Shown here: positions 36,345 through 45,497 of the stretch, piece by piece
Layout: each line of letters begins with the position of its first letter
Position numbering within the stretch: the first letter of the stretch is position 1
Assembly (NCBI RefSeq): GCF_001185345.1
Contig: NZ_KQ236743.1
Span: 1,141,263-1,205,262 of the forward strand
Length of the DNA stretch: 64,000 bases
From: Dorea sp. D27
GTDB lineage: Bacteria > Bacillota > Clostridia > Lachnospirales > Lachnospiraceae
Direction of reading: 5' to 3'
Position numbers and translations under genes: made by a program
The notes under the pieces: generated by a model
Seen by the model: the letters and a program-made list of their open reading frames with translations, nothing else
Databases searched by the model: none
Told to the model about the DNA's origin: nothing

Positions 36345-36445
36345 AAATACTCCTCCTCTTGTCAAGATACTTCATTATATGCCGGGTCTTCCGATATATT
36401 CTTATTTTATGTCTGCTTAGCTTCAGACGGCAGCTGCCGTTCCCT

Positions 36446-36985
36446 TCACAGGAGGTATCTGGACTCATATGCCAGCAGTGCCGCGACTGTTTTGGAATCT
36501 TCTATCCTTCCGTCAAAAATCATATCTTTCAGTACGCAGAGTTCATATGGCCTGACATCCACATACTCGTTTTCATCAAGGTTCTGTCTCGATGCAGTCA
36601 AGTCTCTTGCCACGAAAATCTCAATCCGCTCGTCACAGTAGGCAACCGTAGGACGTATCGTGATGAGCCAGTCGAGCTTTCCCGCCCGGTAACCGGTCTC
36701 TTCCTCCAGCTCTCTTCTGCTGCACTCGATTCCCGGCTCGCCTGCCCCATCCAGCTTCCCCGCCGGTATCTCCAGCGTATCCCTCTCTAGGGCATTGCGG
36801 TACTGCCGCACCATAAGTATTCTGCCATCGTCCAGAACCGGCACGACGGCAGCCGCCCCTGCGTGATGGATATAGTCCCACCTGGCGCTGTTGCCATTGG
36901 CAAATTCCATCGTATCCCGATACACCTCCAGGATAGCGCCTTCATACATGAGTTCCCGCTTTGTCCTTCTGACTTCTCCGCTCAT
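36446..36985 (-). CDS. NUDIX hydrolase, ADP-ribose pyrophosphatase type
   Basis: 179 residues. The Nudix box runs through AGKLDGAGEPG and RRELEEETGY, with one extra residue between the first G and the first E compared with the textbook GX5EX7REUXEEXGU; the catalytic REL/EE residues are intact. The start matching KRELMYEGAILEVYRD and the VVPVLDDGRILMVRQYR strand fit ADP-ribose pyrophosphatases, which cleave ADP-ribose to AMP and ribose 5-phosphate. It lies 32 nt after aspC and upstream of spoIIM on the same strand. Confidence 0.9.
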   Translation of the reverse strand: MSGEVRRTKRELMYEGAILEVYRDTMEFANGNSARWDYIHHAGAAAVVPVLDDGRILMVRQYRNALERDTLEIPAGKLDGAGEPGIECSRRELEEETGYRAGKLDWLITIRPTVAYCDERIEIFVARDLTASRQNLDENEYVDVRPYELCVLKDMIFDGRIEDSKTVAALLAYESRYLL

Positions 36986-37017
36986 AATACCGCCTGCCTC
37001 TTCCCTTTCTCCGATGT

Positions 37018-38214
37018 CTATAGAGAAGTTACGAATTCCTCAATCCGGTTCAGTCCCTTCTCTATGCCTTCCATAGATATAGCATAGGACAGGCGCACGA
37101 AATTGTCAAATCCAAAATCCTGGCATGGAACGACGGCCACACGGTAATCTTCAATCAGGATTTCAGCGGCACGGGACGCCGTTCCGATACGGACACCTTT
37201 ATAAGACTTCTCCAGAACATTTGTAAAGTCGACAAACGTATAGAATGCCCCCTCAGGCTCCAGACAGTCCAGCAGAGGCATATTCTGGATGCGCTCATAC
37301 ATATATTTTCTTCTGGCGTCAAACTCTTCGCGCATGGCATCCACAGCGTCCTGAGGGCCTTCCAGCGCTTCCAGCGCTGCTTTCTGGGCGATAGAGTTGG
37401 GGTTGGATGTCTGATGGCTCTGGATGCTTCCCATAAGCTTCGCAATCTCCACGCTGGAACCGGTATAGCCAATCCTCCATCCTGTCATAGAATAGCTCTT
37501 GGACAGGCCGCTGCATGTGATTGTCCTCTTGTAAATCTCCTCGCCGAGAGAGGCGATGCTCACATGCTTCTTTTCCCCGTAGATAAGGTTCTCATACATC
37601 TCATCTGCGACGACATAAATGTCATTCCTCACCACCACGTCAGCGATGGCACGCAGCTCTTCCTCCGAATATACCATACCGGTCGGGTTGTTCGGCGTAT
37701 TCAATATGAGCGCCTTCGTCTTGTTCGTAATCGCGCCTTCAATCTGCTTCGCCGTTACTTTATACCCGGACTCCTTCGTGCCATAGATGACAACAGGGAT
37801 GCTGTCACACAGCTTGACAATCTCCGGATATGTCAGCCAGTACGGCGCCGGAATGATTACCTCGTCCCCCGGATTCGTGATTGCCTGGAAGATGTTCGTA
37901 AGCGAGTGTTTTCCGCCATTGCTCACGACAATCTGATTCGCTGCATAATCAAGCCCGTTAAAGTCGCGGAATTTCCTGCTCACCGCCTTTTTCAACTCTT
38001 CCGTCCCGGACGCGGGGGTATATTTCGTGAATCCAGACCGGATGGCATGTATCGCAGCCTCGTTAATATTATCCGGTGTATTAAAATCCGGTTCCCCTGC
38101 TCCAAATCCTACTACATCAATGCCTTCCGCCTTCATCGCTTTCGCTTTCGCGGTGATTGCAAGTGTTGATGACGGCTTTACTCTAGCCGCCTTTTCTGAT
38201 AATGTTAACGCCAT
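37018..38214 (-). CDS. Class I aspartate-type aminotransferase
   Basis: 398-residue PLP aminotransferase of fold type I, subgroup I-gamma (Bacillus/Thermus AspAT type). Seen: GAGEPDFNTP, the NTPNNPTG motif, the PLP lysine in SGLSKSYSMTGWRIGY (about 237), and the substrate-carboxylate arginine in VRLSYA near the C-terminus. It likely moves the amino group between aspartate and glutamate; related enzymes accept prephenate or aromatic acids. Three in-frame ATGs cluster here; I choose 38214, which has AGGATGG before it, and 38226 is possible. Own promoter at 38266-38294. Confidence 0.92.
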   Translation of the reverse strand: MALTLSEKAARVKPSSTLAITAKAKAMKAEGIDVVGFGAGEPDFNTPDNINEAAIHAIRSGFTKYTPASGTEELKKAVSRKFRDFNGLDYAANQIVVSNGGKHSLTNIFQAITNPGDEVIIPAPYWLTYPEIVKLCDSIPVVIYGTKESGYKVTAKQIEGAITNKTKALILNTPNNPTGMVYSEEELRAIADVVVRNDIYVVADEMYENLIYGEKKHVSIASLGEEIYKRTITCSGLSKSYSMTGWRIGYTGSSVEIAKLMGSIQSHQTSNPNSIAQKAALEALEGPQDAVDAMREEFDARRKYMYERIQNMPLLDCLEPEGAFYTFVDFTNVLEKSYKGVRIGTASRAAEILIEDYRVAVVPCQDFGFDNFVRLSYAISMEGIEKGLNRIEEFVTSL

Positions 38215-38265
38215 TGTTCCATCCATCCTATCTTTTTCTTATTTTATAACACGTTCTAGTAGATT

Positions 38266-38294
38266 ATTATAGTATAAGACACATCGTTTTGCAA
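38266..38294 (-). promoter_or_regulatory. Promoter of the aminotransferase-NUDIX-spoIIM group
   Basis: TTGCAA (38294-38289), 17-nt spacer, perfect TATAAT (38271-38266) on the minus strand. Confidence 0.7.
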
Positions 38295-38422
38295 GATTAA
38301 TTTCCATAATATTCTTTTTATTATTTACAACGGCATTATTCCGAGTCTCAAATACTGTTTTTGCAATTTTACTTCTCCAATCCTGCATTATCCACAAGTC
38401 CTGCCTAAGCTCCCCCGTCCGG

Positions 38423-39814
38423 TCAATCGAACCATGCATGGCCATAACGCTCCAGCATCCTATCCGCCTCGTCCGGTCCTGCATTGCCGGGTTCATACGC
38501 ATATACGGGAAGTCTCTGTCCTACGTAACGTTCCCGCAAAGCATCTACATACTTCCAGCTCGTCTCCACCTGATCCCATTGGGAAAACCAGGACCTCTCC
38601 CCGCGGATACATGCGCCCAGCAGCCTCTCATATGCCTCCGGCGTATTCATCTGGTTGATATATGAACAGCTCTGGCAGAAGTCCATCTTCGCCTGGATAA
38701 TCTCATCCAGCTCACCGGGCCTCTTTATATTGAACTGCAGATATACACCTTCCGTCGGCTGTATCTTAATATTCAGGATGTTCTGCGGCACGCCCGGCAC
38801 AGAGCTTTTAAATACGATTGCCACCTGCATCTCCCGCTTCGTAAGCTTCTTCCCCGTCCGGATATAAAACGGCATCCCTCTCCACCTGTCGTTCTCCAAG
38901 AAGAGACGCAGCGCTGCATATGTCTCCGTGGCAGAATGGGCATCTACCGCCTGCTCGTTCCGGTACCCTTTGTACTGTCCGAGCACAGTATTTCCGGCAG
39001 CATCCTCCGGCATGGCGAGTGCTTCCAGTACCTTCATCTGTTCCCGGTGCATCTCTTCCACGCCCGGTCCCTGCGGACGCTCCATCGCAACAATTGTGAG
39101 TATCTGGAACAGGTGGTTCTGCATCATATCTTTCAATGCACCGCTGTGATCGTAATAACCGCCCCGCGTCTCGACCCCAACCTCCTCAAGTGCAGATATC
39201 TGAACGCACTCGATATGCTCCGCATCCCATATATTACTGAAGATAGGGTTGGCAAAACGAATCGTCTGGATATTCCTGACCATCTCCTTGCCGAGATAAT
39301 GGTCAATTCTGTATATGTGGTCAGGCTGGAAAAATGCCTCCATCATGATATTCAGCTCTTCTGCCGCCTCCAGATTCTCCCCGAAAGGCTTCTCGATGAC
39401 GACCTTGCCGCTGCCGGCTCCATGGACAGCCTTAAGCCCTTTTACTATCGTGCTGAAAAAGCGGGGTGCCACTGCAAAATAGAAAATATGGCCGCCGGCA
39501 CCGGATGCTCTGTAAAATTCGTCCAGCCCTCTAAACTCTTCTTCATCCGTAAAATCCATGCGGTAATAGACGATACGCTCCGCCAGCTTGTTATAAATCT
39601 CTTCTCTGTACGAAAGACGGGCAAATTTCTCAACCCATTCCCCCGCAAGTTTCCGATATGCCTCGCTCGTGTAGTCTCTTCTTCCTATAATGACAATCTG
39701 ACCGTTGAGCTGCTCATTACCTGCAGCCGCCATGTTATAAAGCGCCGGAATCAGCTTGCGGAACGTCAGATCCCCGGTACCGCCAAAAATTGTAAATGTC
39801 TGCTCCTTATGCAT
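38423..39814 (-). CDS. zwf: Glucose-6-phosphate 1-dehydrogenase
   Basis: 463 residues; oxidises glucose 6-phosphate to 6-phosphogluconolactone, reducing NADP. Seen: the dinucleotide loop FGGTGDLTFRKL at residues 7-18, the catalytic RIDHYLGKE, and the EKPFGENL lysine loop. The ATG at 39814 lies inside the last codons of gnd (8-nt overlap), so translation is coupled; in-frame starts further upstream would run deep into gnd and add residues foreign to the family. Last gene of the pgl-gnd-zwf operon. Confidence 0.96.
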   Translation of the reverse strand: MHKEQTFTIFGGTGDLTFRKLIPALYNMAAAGNEQLNGQIVIIGRRDYTSEAYRKLAGEWVEKFARLSYREEIYNKLAERIVYYRMDFTDEEEFRGLDEFYRASGAGGHIFYFAVAPRFFSTIVKGLKAVHGAGSGKVVIEKPFGENLEAAEELNIMMEAFFQPDHIYRIDHYLGKEMVRNIQTIRFANPIFSNIWDAEHIECVQISALEEVGVETRGGYYDHSGALKDMMQNHLFQILTIVAMERPQGPGVEEMHREQMKVLEALAMPEDAAGNTVLGQYKGYRNEQAVDAHSATETYAALRLFLENDRWRGMPFYIRTGKKLTKREMQVAIVFKSSVPGVPQNILNIKIQPTEGVYLQFNIKRPGELDEIIQAKMDFCQSCSYINQMNTPEAYERLLGACIRGERSWFSQWDQVETSWKYVDALRERYVGQRLPVYAYEPGNAGPDEADRMLERYGHAWFD

Positions 39815-41222
39815 TGTCCTGCCCCCAGTCATGGTGGAAGATTCCTTCCCGGTCTGTTCTTTCAAATGTGTGGGCCCCGAAACAGTCCCTCTGGGCCTGG
39901 ATAAGATTCGCTCCCACCGGCATCCCTCTGAATGCATCGATGTAAGCTTCCGCCTGGCTCATAGCCGGCAGTGGAATTCCGTTCTGGATGCCAAGGCACA
40001 GAATATTCTGAAGGCTCTCCTTCCCCCGGTTGACGCCTTCCAGAAAATATGAATCCAGCATCAGATTCGTAAGGTCCGAATCATTGTCAAATGCATTTGT
40101 TATCTCATCGAGGAACTGAGCCTGTATGATGCACCCTGCACGGAATATGGCGGCTATCCTGCCATAGTTGAGATTCCATCCATATTCCGCAGAGGCATGT
40201 CTGAGCAAGTCAAATCCCTGGGCATACGCGACAATCTTCGCCGTGTACAGGCCTCTTCTGACCATCTCGGCAAACTCCCTTTTATCCACGGCAGGCCTAC
40301 GGAGAGAACCGCTGATCAGCGATTGCGCCGCCTTTCTCTCTTCCATCCTGTTGGACATGATCCTCGCATTGCAGGCCGCAGTTATCATCGATACGTTCAC
40401 CCCCTGCTTCAGCGACTCCAGGCTGGTCCACCGTCCGGTGCCCTTCTGTCCGGCACTGTCTAGTATATAGTCCACCAGTTCTCCCTGGGCATAGTCATCT
40501 GATTCCCGGAATATCCTGGCCGTAATCTCAATGAGGTAGCTCTTCAGCTCCCCTTCGTTCCACTCTTCAAATATAGCAGCGAGCTCCTCATTCGTATAGC
40601 CTCCGGCATATTTCAGCAGCAGATACGCTTCCGCTATGAGCTGCATATCCGCATACTCTATCCCGTTATGCACCATCTTTACATAATGCCCGGCACCGTC
40701 AGGGCCCATGTAGGCACAGCACGGTTCCCCTTTGGCCCTGGCTGCGACTGCTTCCAATACCGGGGCGACGTGGCTGTAGGCAGACTCATCTCCCCCCGGC
40801 ATGATGGACGGTCCGAAACGGGCGCCGTGCTCTCCCCCTGATACGCCGGTGCCAAAGTAATAGATGCCCTTCGCCTTCAGTTCTCTCTCACGCCTTCTCG
40901 TATCCTCAAAAAATGAGTTCCCTCCGTCCAGTATCATATCCCCATCATCCAGCAGCGGAACGAGCTGTTCAATCACCATATCGACCGGCTTTCCCGCTTT
41001 CACCATAATCAGAAACCGTCTCGGACGATCCTGAGACGCCACGAGCGACTCCATATCATAAAAAGGTATGAGGTTCTCATGGGGGTACTCTCGTACCACC
41101 GTGTCTGTCACCTCACGGCTCCTGTTATATCCTCCCACTCTAAATCCATGATCCGCCATATTAAGGGCAATGCTTCTTCCCATAACTGCCAGGCCGATGA
41201 CTCCAATCTCTGTCTTCTGCAT
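39807..41222 (-). CDS. gnd: 6-phosphogluconate dehydrogenase (decarboxylating)
   Basis: 471 residues; converts 6-phosphogluconate to ribulose 5-phosphate and CO2 with NADP reduction. Seen: the N-terminal GVIGLAVMGRSIALN fold, YNRSREVTD, the substrate motif SGGEHGARFGPSIMPGG, and KMVHNGIEY with the catalytic lysine. Two ATGs are adjacent: 41222 is 7 nt behind AAGGAGG and is preferred; 41225 would give a four-base overlap with the pgl stop. Long dimeric form (about 470), as in most bacteria with a complete oxidative branch. Confidence 0.96.
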   Translation of the reverse strand: MQKTEIGVIGLAVMGRSIALNMADHGFRVGGYNRSREVTDTVVREYPHENLIPFYDMESLVASQDRPRRFLIMVKAGKPVDMVIEQLVPLLDDGDMILDGGNSFFEDTRRRERELKAKGIYYFGTGVSGGEHGARFGPSIMPGGDESAYSHVAPVLEAVAARAKGEPCCAYMGPDGAGHYVKMVHNGIEYADMQLIAEAYLLLKYAGGYTNEELAAIFEEWNEGELKSYLIEITARIFRESDDYAQGELVDYILDSAGQKGTGRWTSLESLKQGVNVSMITAACNARIMSNRMEERKAAQSLISGSLRRPAVDKREFAEMVRRGLYTAKIVAYAQGFDLLRHASAEYGWNLNYGRIAAIFRAGCIIQAQFLDEITNAFDNDSDLTNLMLDSYFLEGVNRGKESLQNILCLGIQNGIPLPAMSQAEAYIDAFRGMPVGANLIQAQRDCFGAHTFERTDREGIFHHDWGQDNA

Positions 41223-42292
41223 CATATTACCTCCTTCTTCCATTCGCTGCCTTGCCGTATCGCCAGAGAAACTCCCTCGGGCATGCCGATACGGCTTCGG
41301 ATTCCTATAATCCTGCCGTTCATCCTGTCTCTTTCCAAACTGACTACCTCTCCCGAAAAACGGTTTGCCACAAGCAGATACTTCTCATTCTCCGTCAGGA
41401 CAAAATCTCTCGGATGTTCTCCGCCACATGGTACGTGTTCCAGCACCTTGGCGCTGTTCCCGGTGACATCCACAACAGCCAGCAGATCCAGCCCTCTTAT
41501 GGATATATACAAAAACCGTTCATCTCCCGTAAGGCGTATCGCCGCAGCAGACGCATCCTGCTTCTGTCTCCCGCTCTCCGCCTCTTCGGGAAGTATAGAT
41601 ATCTGCTGGCGCAGTAGAAACGTATTGTCCTGCACTTCAAAGATAAACAGCTCATTGCTCCATTCGCTCACTACATACAGCAGCGTATGTGATGTGTTGA
41701 ATACCCCGTGTCTTGGTCCGCTCCCATTCGGGAACCGGACATCACCGCAGGAGCGGAAGCCATCTGTCCGGTCAAACAGCCGGATACGATGCTGCGTCAG
41801 GCAGGGAACCATCACATAGGACCCGTGGATCATAATCTGGTGGCAGCCTGCCTCCCCTCCATTTTCAATCCTGCCGGCCGCTTCAGGTCCTTCTTTTCCC
41901 ATATGATATATCATTACCGTGCCATCGTGGTAGTTGGCTGTATATACGTACGCCCCCTCCTGCAGGATGAAACAAGGCGTGTCTTTTTCTTCCAGTATCT
42001 CTCCCACAAGACCTGCCCCCTTATCCGTGAGGCGTGCAAAGCATGTTCCTGCCCTGCCTTGCCGCTCTGTCGGAAAAGCAAGCATATCCCCTGCCAGGGA
42101 CACCCATTTTGCATTATGTGCTTCGTAGAGGAGCTCTGGTTCTGTCATGCAACCGCTTTCGATATTGACTGAAAATTGATAGACCCCTCTGCTCTTTTCA
42201 GACGCATAGGTTCCGATATATCCCTCTCGCCAGCCGTCTGATGTCTCATCCACGTTTGTTTCGTATTGTCGCTTCTTGTTTTCTTTTTCCAT
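41222..42292 (-). CDS. pgl: 6-phosphogluconolactonase, beta-propeller (Pgl/YbhE) type
   Basis: 356 residues of the lactonase seven-bladed beta-propeller family. Seen: GYIGTYASEKSRGVYQF near the N-terminus, blade motifs GGEAGCHQIMI and GSGPRHGVFN, and CGGEHPRDFVLTENEKYLLVAN. It hydrolyses 6-phosphogluconolactone between the Zwf and Gnd steps, and the gene order supports this. Start at 42292 with TGGAGG upstream. First gene of the operon; its promoter is a perfect consensus overlapped by a 29-bp palindrome. Confidence 0.9.
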   Translation of the reverse strand: MEKENKKRQYETNVDETSDGWREGYIGTYASEKSRGVYQFSVNIESGCMTEPELLYEAHNAKWVSLAGDMLAFPTERQGRAGTCFARLTDKGAGLVGEILEEKDTPCFILQEGAYVYTANYHDGTVMIYHMGKEGPEAAGRIENGGEAGCHQIMIHGSYVMVPCLTQHRIRLFDRTDGFRSCGDVRFPNGSGPRHGVFNTSHTLLYVVSEWSNELFIFEVQDNTFLLRQQISILPEEAESGRQKQDASAAAIRLTGDERFLYISIRGLDLLAVVDVTGNSAKVLEHVPCGGEHPRDFVLTENEKYLLVANRFSGEVVSLERDRMNGRIIGIRSRIGMPEGVSLAIRQGSEWKKEVI

Positions 42293-42339
42293 CGCAGCCT
42301 CCACATCCCATCACTCATATTTTAACCATTATGCTGCCG

Positions 42340-42368
42340 CATACTGTAATTATAATTATTACAGTATG
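42340..42368. promoter_or_regulatory. Operator-like palindrome over the pgl promoter
   Basis: CATACTGTAAT (42340-42350) and its exact complement ATTACAGTATG (42358-42368) around a 7-nt centre. It covers the -10 box and most of the spacer of the pgl promoter, an ideal repressor position. It could also affect the divergent ABC operon about 65 nt away. Confidence 0.7.
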
Positions 42369-42377
42369 AAATGTCAA
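42349..42377 (-). promoter_or_regulatory. Promoter of the pgl-gnd-zwf operon
   Basis: Perfect TTGACA (42377-42372), 17-nt spacer, perfect TATAAT (42354-42349) on the minus strand, the strongest promoter in the window by eye. Confidence 0.85.
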
Positions 42378-42432
42378 ACGTTACTTTTTTAACGCTGATA
42401 ATCCGGAACGTTATAGAAATGTTATTCTTTTG

Positions 42433-42441
42433 TGCTAGTAT
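42433..42441 (+). promoter_or_regulatory. Extended -10 promoter of the ABC operon
   Basis: TG-C-TAGTAT, an extended -10 element with no good -35 box, about 47 nt before the ATPase ATG. A weak core promoter of this kind often needs an activator, here perhaps the response regulator encoded downstream. Confidence 0.4.
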
Positions 42442-42487
42442 TCATCATACAGCACAATTCAACTTATAAAAGAAAGGATGTTCAGAC

Positions 42488-43201
42488 ATGAAAGATTTCA
42501 TTCTGGAAACAAAAAATTTATCAAAAAGATTTGGAAGCCAGCAAGCCGTAAGCAGCATTTCCCTGGAAATCGAGCGCGGCAGCATCTATGGACTTCTCGG
42601 ACCGAATGGCGCAGGAAAATCTACGACACTCAAAATGCTTGTCGGCCTCCTCCGGCCATCCGCCGGACAGATTCTCTTCAACAGGAAGCCCTGGGAGAGA
42701 GCTGTATTAGGAAGAATCGGCTCTCTGATTGAATCCCCCGCTTTGTACGGCAACCTCACGGCAAAAGAAAACCTTCTTGTGCATACAAAGCTTCTCGGCA
42801 TACCAGAGGTAAAAATCGATGAAGTGCTGGATACCGTCCATCTGCAAGGTACGGGCAAAAAACGGGCCGCACAATTTTCCATGGGAATGAAACAGCGGCT
42901 CGGATTGGCCGCCGCCCTGCTTTGTGAACCAGAGCTGCTTATTCTGGACGAGCCGGCCAACGGGCTTGACCCTTTTGGTATCCAGGAACTGCGCGGGCTT
43001 ATTGCCTCGTTACCGGATAAGGGGATTACCGTACTCTTATCCAGCCACATACTCTCAGAGGTCGCACAGATTGCAGACACGATTGGAATCATCGACAAAG
43101 GGCGGCTCTTGTTCCAAGGCACGCCGGCACCCGGCAAGAATCTGGAGCAATTCTTCACAGATGTCATTCTCAAAGGAGGACAGGAAAGATGCATGGACTG
43201 A
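42488..43201 (+). CDS. Lantibiotic-immunity-type ABC transporter ATPase
   Basis: 237-residue ABC ATPase of the BcrA/LanF type. Seen: Walker A GPNGAGKST (about 38-46), signature FSMGMKQR, Walker B LLILDEPANGLD, and SSHILSE with the switch histidine. LanF proteins with two LanE/LanG permeases expel peptide antibiotics from the membrane. The next two genes encode such permeases and overlap this one (13 nt), so they form one complex. No lantibiotic precursor or modification gene is nearby, suggesting defence against foreign peptides. Confidence 0.92.
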   Translation: MKDFILETKNLSKRFGSQQAVSSISLEIERGSIYGLLGPNGAGKSTTLKMLVGLLRPSAGQILFNRKPWERAVLGRIGSLIESPALYGNLTAKENLLVHTKLLGIPEVKIDEVLDTVHLQGTGKKRAAQFSMGMKQRLGLAAALLCEPELLILDEPANGLDPFGIQELRGLIASLPDKGITVLLSSHILSEVAQIADTIGIIDKGRLLFQGTPAPGKNLEQFFTDVILKGGQERCMD

Positions 43202-43956
43202 AATCAGAAATGCTAAAGTACAAAAGAACATTTATGCGCAGGCTGGTTGTCTTTATTCCCTTATTTTTCACAGTATATGCAGTGATAATGCATGCCACGC
43301 TTATGAAACATCCTCTGTCTGAGAACAGCAGATGGATGTGGCAGAGCCTGCTCGCTCTCGTATACAACTGGTGGCCATTGGCATTCCTGCCCCTTGGGTT
43401 CGCGTTATTTGCCACACTGGCTGCCGCACAGGAAAAAAAATCCGGCAATTACCGCTCCCTTCGTGCTCACGATGTACCGCCTGCGGCACTCTGGGCAGAT
43501 AAGATTGCCGCTATGTCCATCCACAGCCTGTTTTCTACACTTGTATTGACCATTTCAGCCGTCATGGCGGGTGTGCTGTCCGGATCCGGCTCTGTTCCTA
43601 TCGGGCAGATTATTGCAGCCGGCGCGCTCTGCTGGATTACTTCTCTCGTACTTATTCCGCTCCAGCTGTGGGCTGCTACAAAGGGAGGCATCTTCCTGAG
43701 CATAGGTATCGGTTTTGCAGGAATGGCTGCGGGTATCTTAGCCGCTCCGCATCCATACTGGATTGCAGTGCCATGGAGCTGGGCAACGAGGCTGATGTGC
43801 CCTGTCATCGGAGTACACCCAAACGGTATGGTATTAGAAAGCGGGAACCCTCTGCTGGATGCTTCCGTCATACCAGCTGGAATCGCAGTCTCAATCACTG
43901 CATTTCTTGTCGTCTCGTTTCTGACTGCGGCATGGTTTAAAAGGAGGGAAGAATGA
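43189..43956 (+). CDS. ABC permease, MutE/EpiE immunity type
   Basis: 255 residues with about six membrane helices. The N-terminal pattern LKSEMLKYKRTFMRRLV and the WWPLAFLPLGFALFATLAAAQEKKSGNYRSLR segment are typical of MutE/EpiE permeases of LanFEG exporters. It pairs with the MutG-like subunit next to it. Start overlaps the ATPase gene by 13 nt, with AAAGGAGG upstream. Confidence 0.88.
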   Translation: MHGLKSEMLKYKRTFMRRLVVFIPLFFTVYAVIMHATLMKHPLSENSRWMWQSLLALVYNWWPLAFLPLGFALFATLAAAQEKKSGNYRSLRAHDVPPAALWADKIAAMSIHSLFSTLVLTISAVMAGVLSGSGSVPIGQIIAAGALCWITSLVLIPLQLWAATKGGIFLSIGIGFAGMAAGILAAPHPYWIAVPWSWATRLMCPVIGVHPNGMVLESGNPLLDASVIPAGIAVSITAFLVVSFLTAAWFKRREE

Positions 43957-44735
43957 TGTGGATGCTCTTTTCATCAGAATGGCTTAAGACGAAACGGACA
44001 GCCATCCGCCGGTTTACCTTTTGCATGCCTGTCGTGTTCTCATCTTGCGCTGCTGTCTACCTTTCGGTCCGCTCCGGATTTACCCCGGAATTTGCCTTTG
44101 AGGGCTTTTTTACGCTGTGGACGGTATTCATCATTCCAATAGGCGCCGGCGTCCTGTCAGGTGCTGTTGTCCACTCAGAAGAACTGGCCGGAGATTTTAA
44201 TGGATTTTTAACGACAGGGGTTCCAAGAGCCAGATTATATCTCGGAAAATTTCTTTTACTACTCTTCTGCCTGTCTACGTGTACATTTATCGCAGTGCTG
44301 ACTTTCTGCGTGGGAATGAATATAGAGTCGCCAGTCTATGCTTCGCCCGGCCTGTTCATAGCCGCAGCAGCCCTTTCAGTGGCCGGCTCTCTTCCACTGC
44401 TGGCACTCCATCTGTGGGTTAGTTTCTCATGGGGCATGGGCGCGTCTGTCGGCATGAGCATATGCGGCCTCTTAATGGCGGCATTGCTCGGACTCACACG
44501 TCTAGGCTCGGACGCATGGCCGCTTGTCCCGTGGACGTGGCCCGTTAAGCTCGGAATGCTGCCTGGAGCCTGCTTCCTCAAAGACGGGGGAACCATGCCG
44601 TCCTCGGCAGTCATATCCGGGATGGTAAGAACCGGGGCCGCCGCACTGGCTGCAGTTTCGGCTGGCCTCGCATTATCCTTGATACTCGGGATCATCTGGT
44701 TTAACATATGGGAAGGAAGGAAAACATATGGGTAA
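43953..44735 (+). CDS. ABC permease, MutG immunity type
   Basis: 260 residues with about six membrane helices, of the MutG/EpiG family (EWLKTKRTAIRRF start, HSEELAGDFNGFL cytoplasmic loop). It overlaps the preceding permease by four bases (ATGA), so the three subunits are made in balance. AAGGAGG is upstream. A second ATG three bases later is equally usable. Confidence 0.88.
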   Translation: MMWMLFSSEWLKTKRTAIRRFTFCMPVVFSSCAAVYLSVRSGFTPEFAFEGFFTLWTVFIIPIGAGVLSGAVVHSEELAGDFNGFLTTGVPRARLYLGKFLLLLFCLSTCTFIAVLTFCVGMNIESPVYASPGLFIAAAALSVAGSLPLLALHLWVSFSWGMGASVGMSICGLLMAALLGLTRLGSDAWPLVPWTWPVKLGMLPGACFLKDGGTMPSSAVISGMVRTGAAALAAVSAGLALSLILGIIWFNIWEGRKTYG

Positions 44736-44780
44736 GCAGATGCTGCTACATATGCCATCCAGCAAGAAAGGAGTTCTGTT

Positions 44781-45497
44781 TTGAGCACAATATTAATCAT
44801 AGACGATGAAGTGGACCTTGTAACGCTTCTTGAAGAAGAGCTGCAGGCCAAAGGCCATGAGGTGCTGGCTGCCTATGACGGGCAGACAGGGATAGCACTG
44901 TCCAAAATGCAGCCGGATCTTATCATTCTCGATATTATGATGCCGGGAAGGGACGGCTTTGACGTCTGCAGGGCAATCCGGGACGATGTGCTGTGCCCGG
45001 TCATCTTTCTGAGTGCAAAACAGGCAGAGGCCGATAAGGTCAAAGGGCTGACCATCGGCGCAGATGACTATATCACAAAGCCCTTTGGACTGCGAGAACT
45101 GATGGCCCGCATCGAGGCCAGCCTGCGCAGGGAAGCGCGGTCCCAGTATATCAACGCAGAGGGCAGACGTTCGAAGCTGTATTTCGGAAACCTGAGCATC
45201 TGCATAAAGGAACGGGAGGTCATCGTAGATGGAAAGAGCGTGCCCCTTACGAAACGGGAATATGATATCGTTGAACTTCTGGCCCTCCATGCAGGGCAGG
45301 TTTTTTCAAGAGAACAGATCTATGAAAAAGTCTGGGGGTTTGATTCCGACGGCGATTCCGCAACCGTTGTCGAACGGATCAAAAGAATCCGGTCAAAGCT
45401 TGCCACCGCCGCACCAGGCAGCGGGTATATTCAAACAGTCTGGGGGATCGGATATAAATGGAACAAAACGCAGTACCAAGGAGGTGACTTAAGATGA
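44781..45497 (+). CDS. OmpR-family response regulator
   Basis: 238 residues. Receiver domain with acidic pocket IDDE and phospho-acceptor D51 in ILDIMMP, the threonine/serine in FLSAK and lysine in ITKPFG, then a winged-helix effector (about 140-235) ending in RIRSKL and VWGIGYKW. The start is a TTG with AAGGAG 7 nt upstream. It lies 45 nt behind the immunity transporter and overlaps the kinase gene by four bases, so it probably controls the transporter genes in response to a peptide. The target site is not known. Confidence 0.92.
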   Translation: MSTILIIDDEVDLVTLLEEELQAKGHEVLAAYDGQTGIALSKMQPDLIILDIMMPGRDGFDVCRAIRDDVLCPVIFLSAKQAEADKVKGLTIGADDYITKPFGLRELMARIEASLRREARSQYINAEGRRSKLYFGNLSICIKEREVIVDGKSVPLTKREYDIVELLALHAGQVFSREQIYEKVWGFDSDGDSATVVERIKRIRSKLATAAPGSGYIQTVWGIGYKWNKTQYQGGDLR

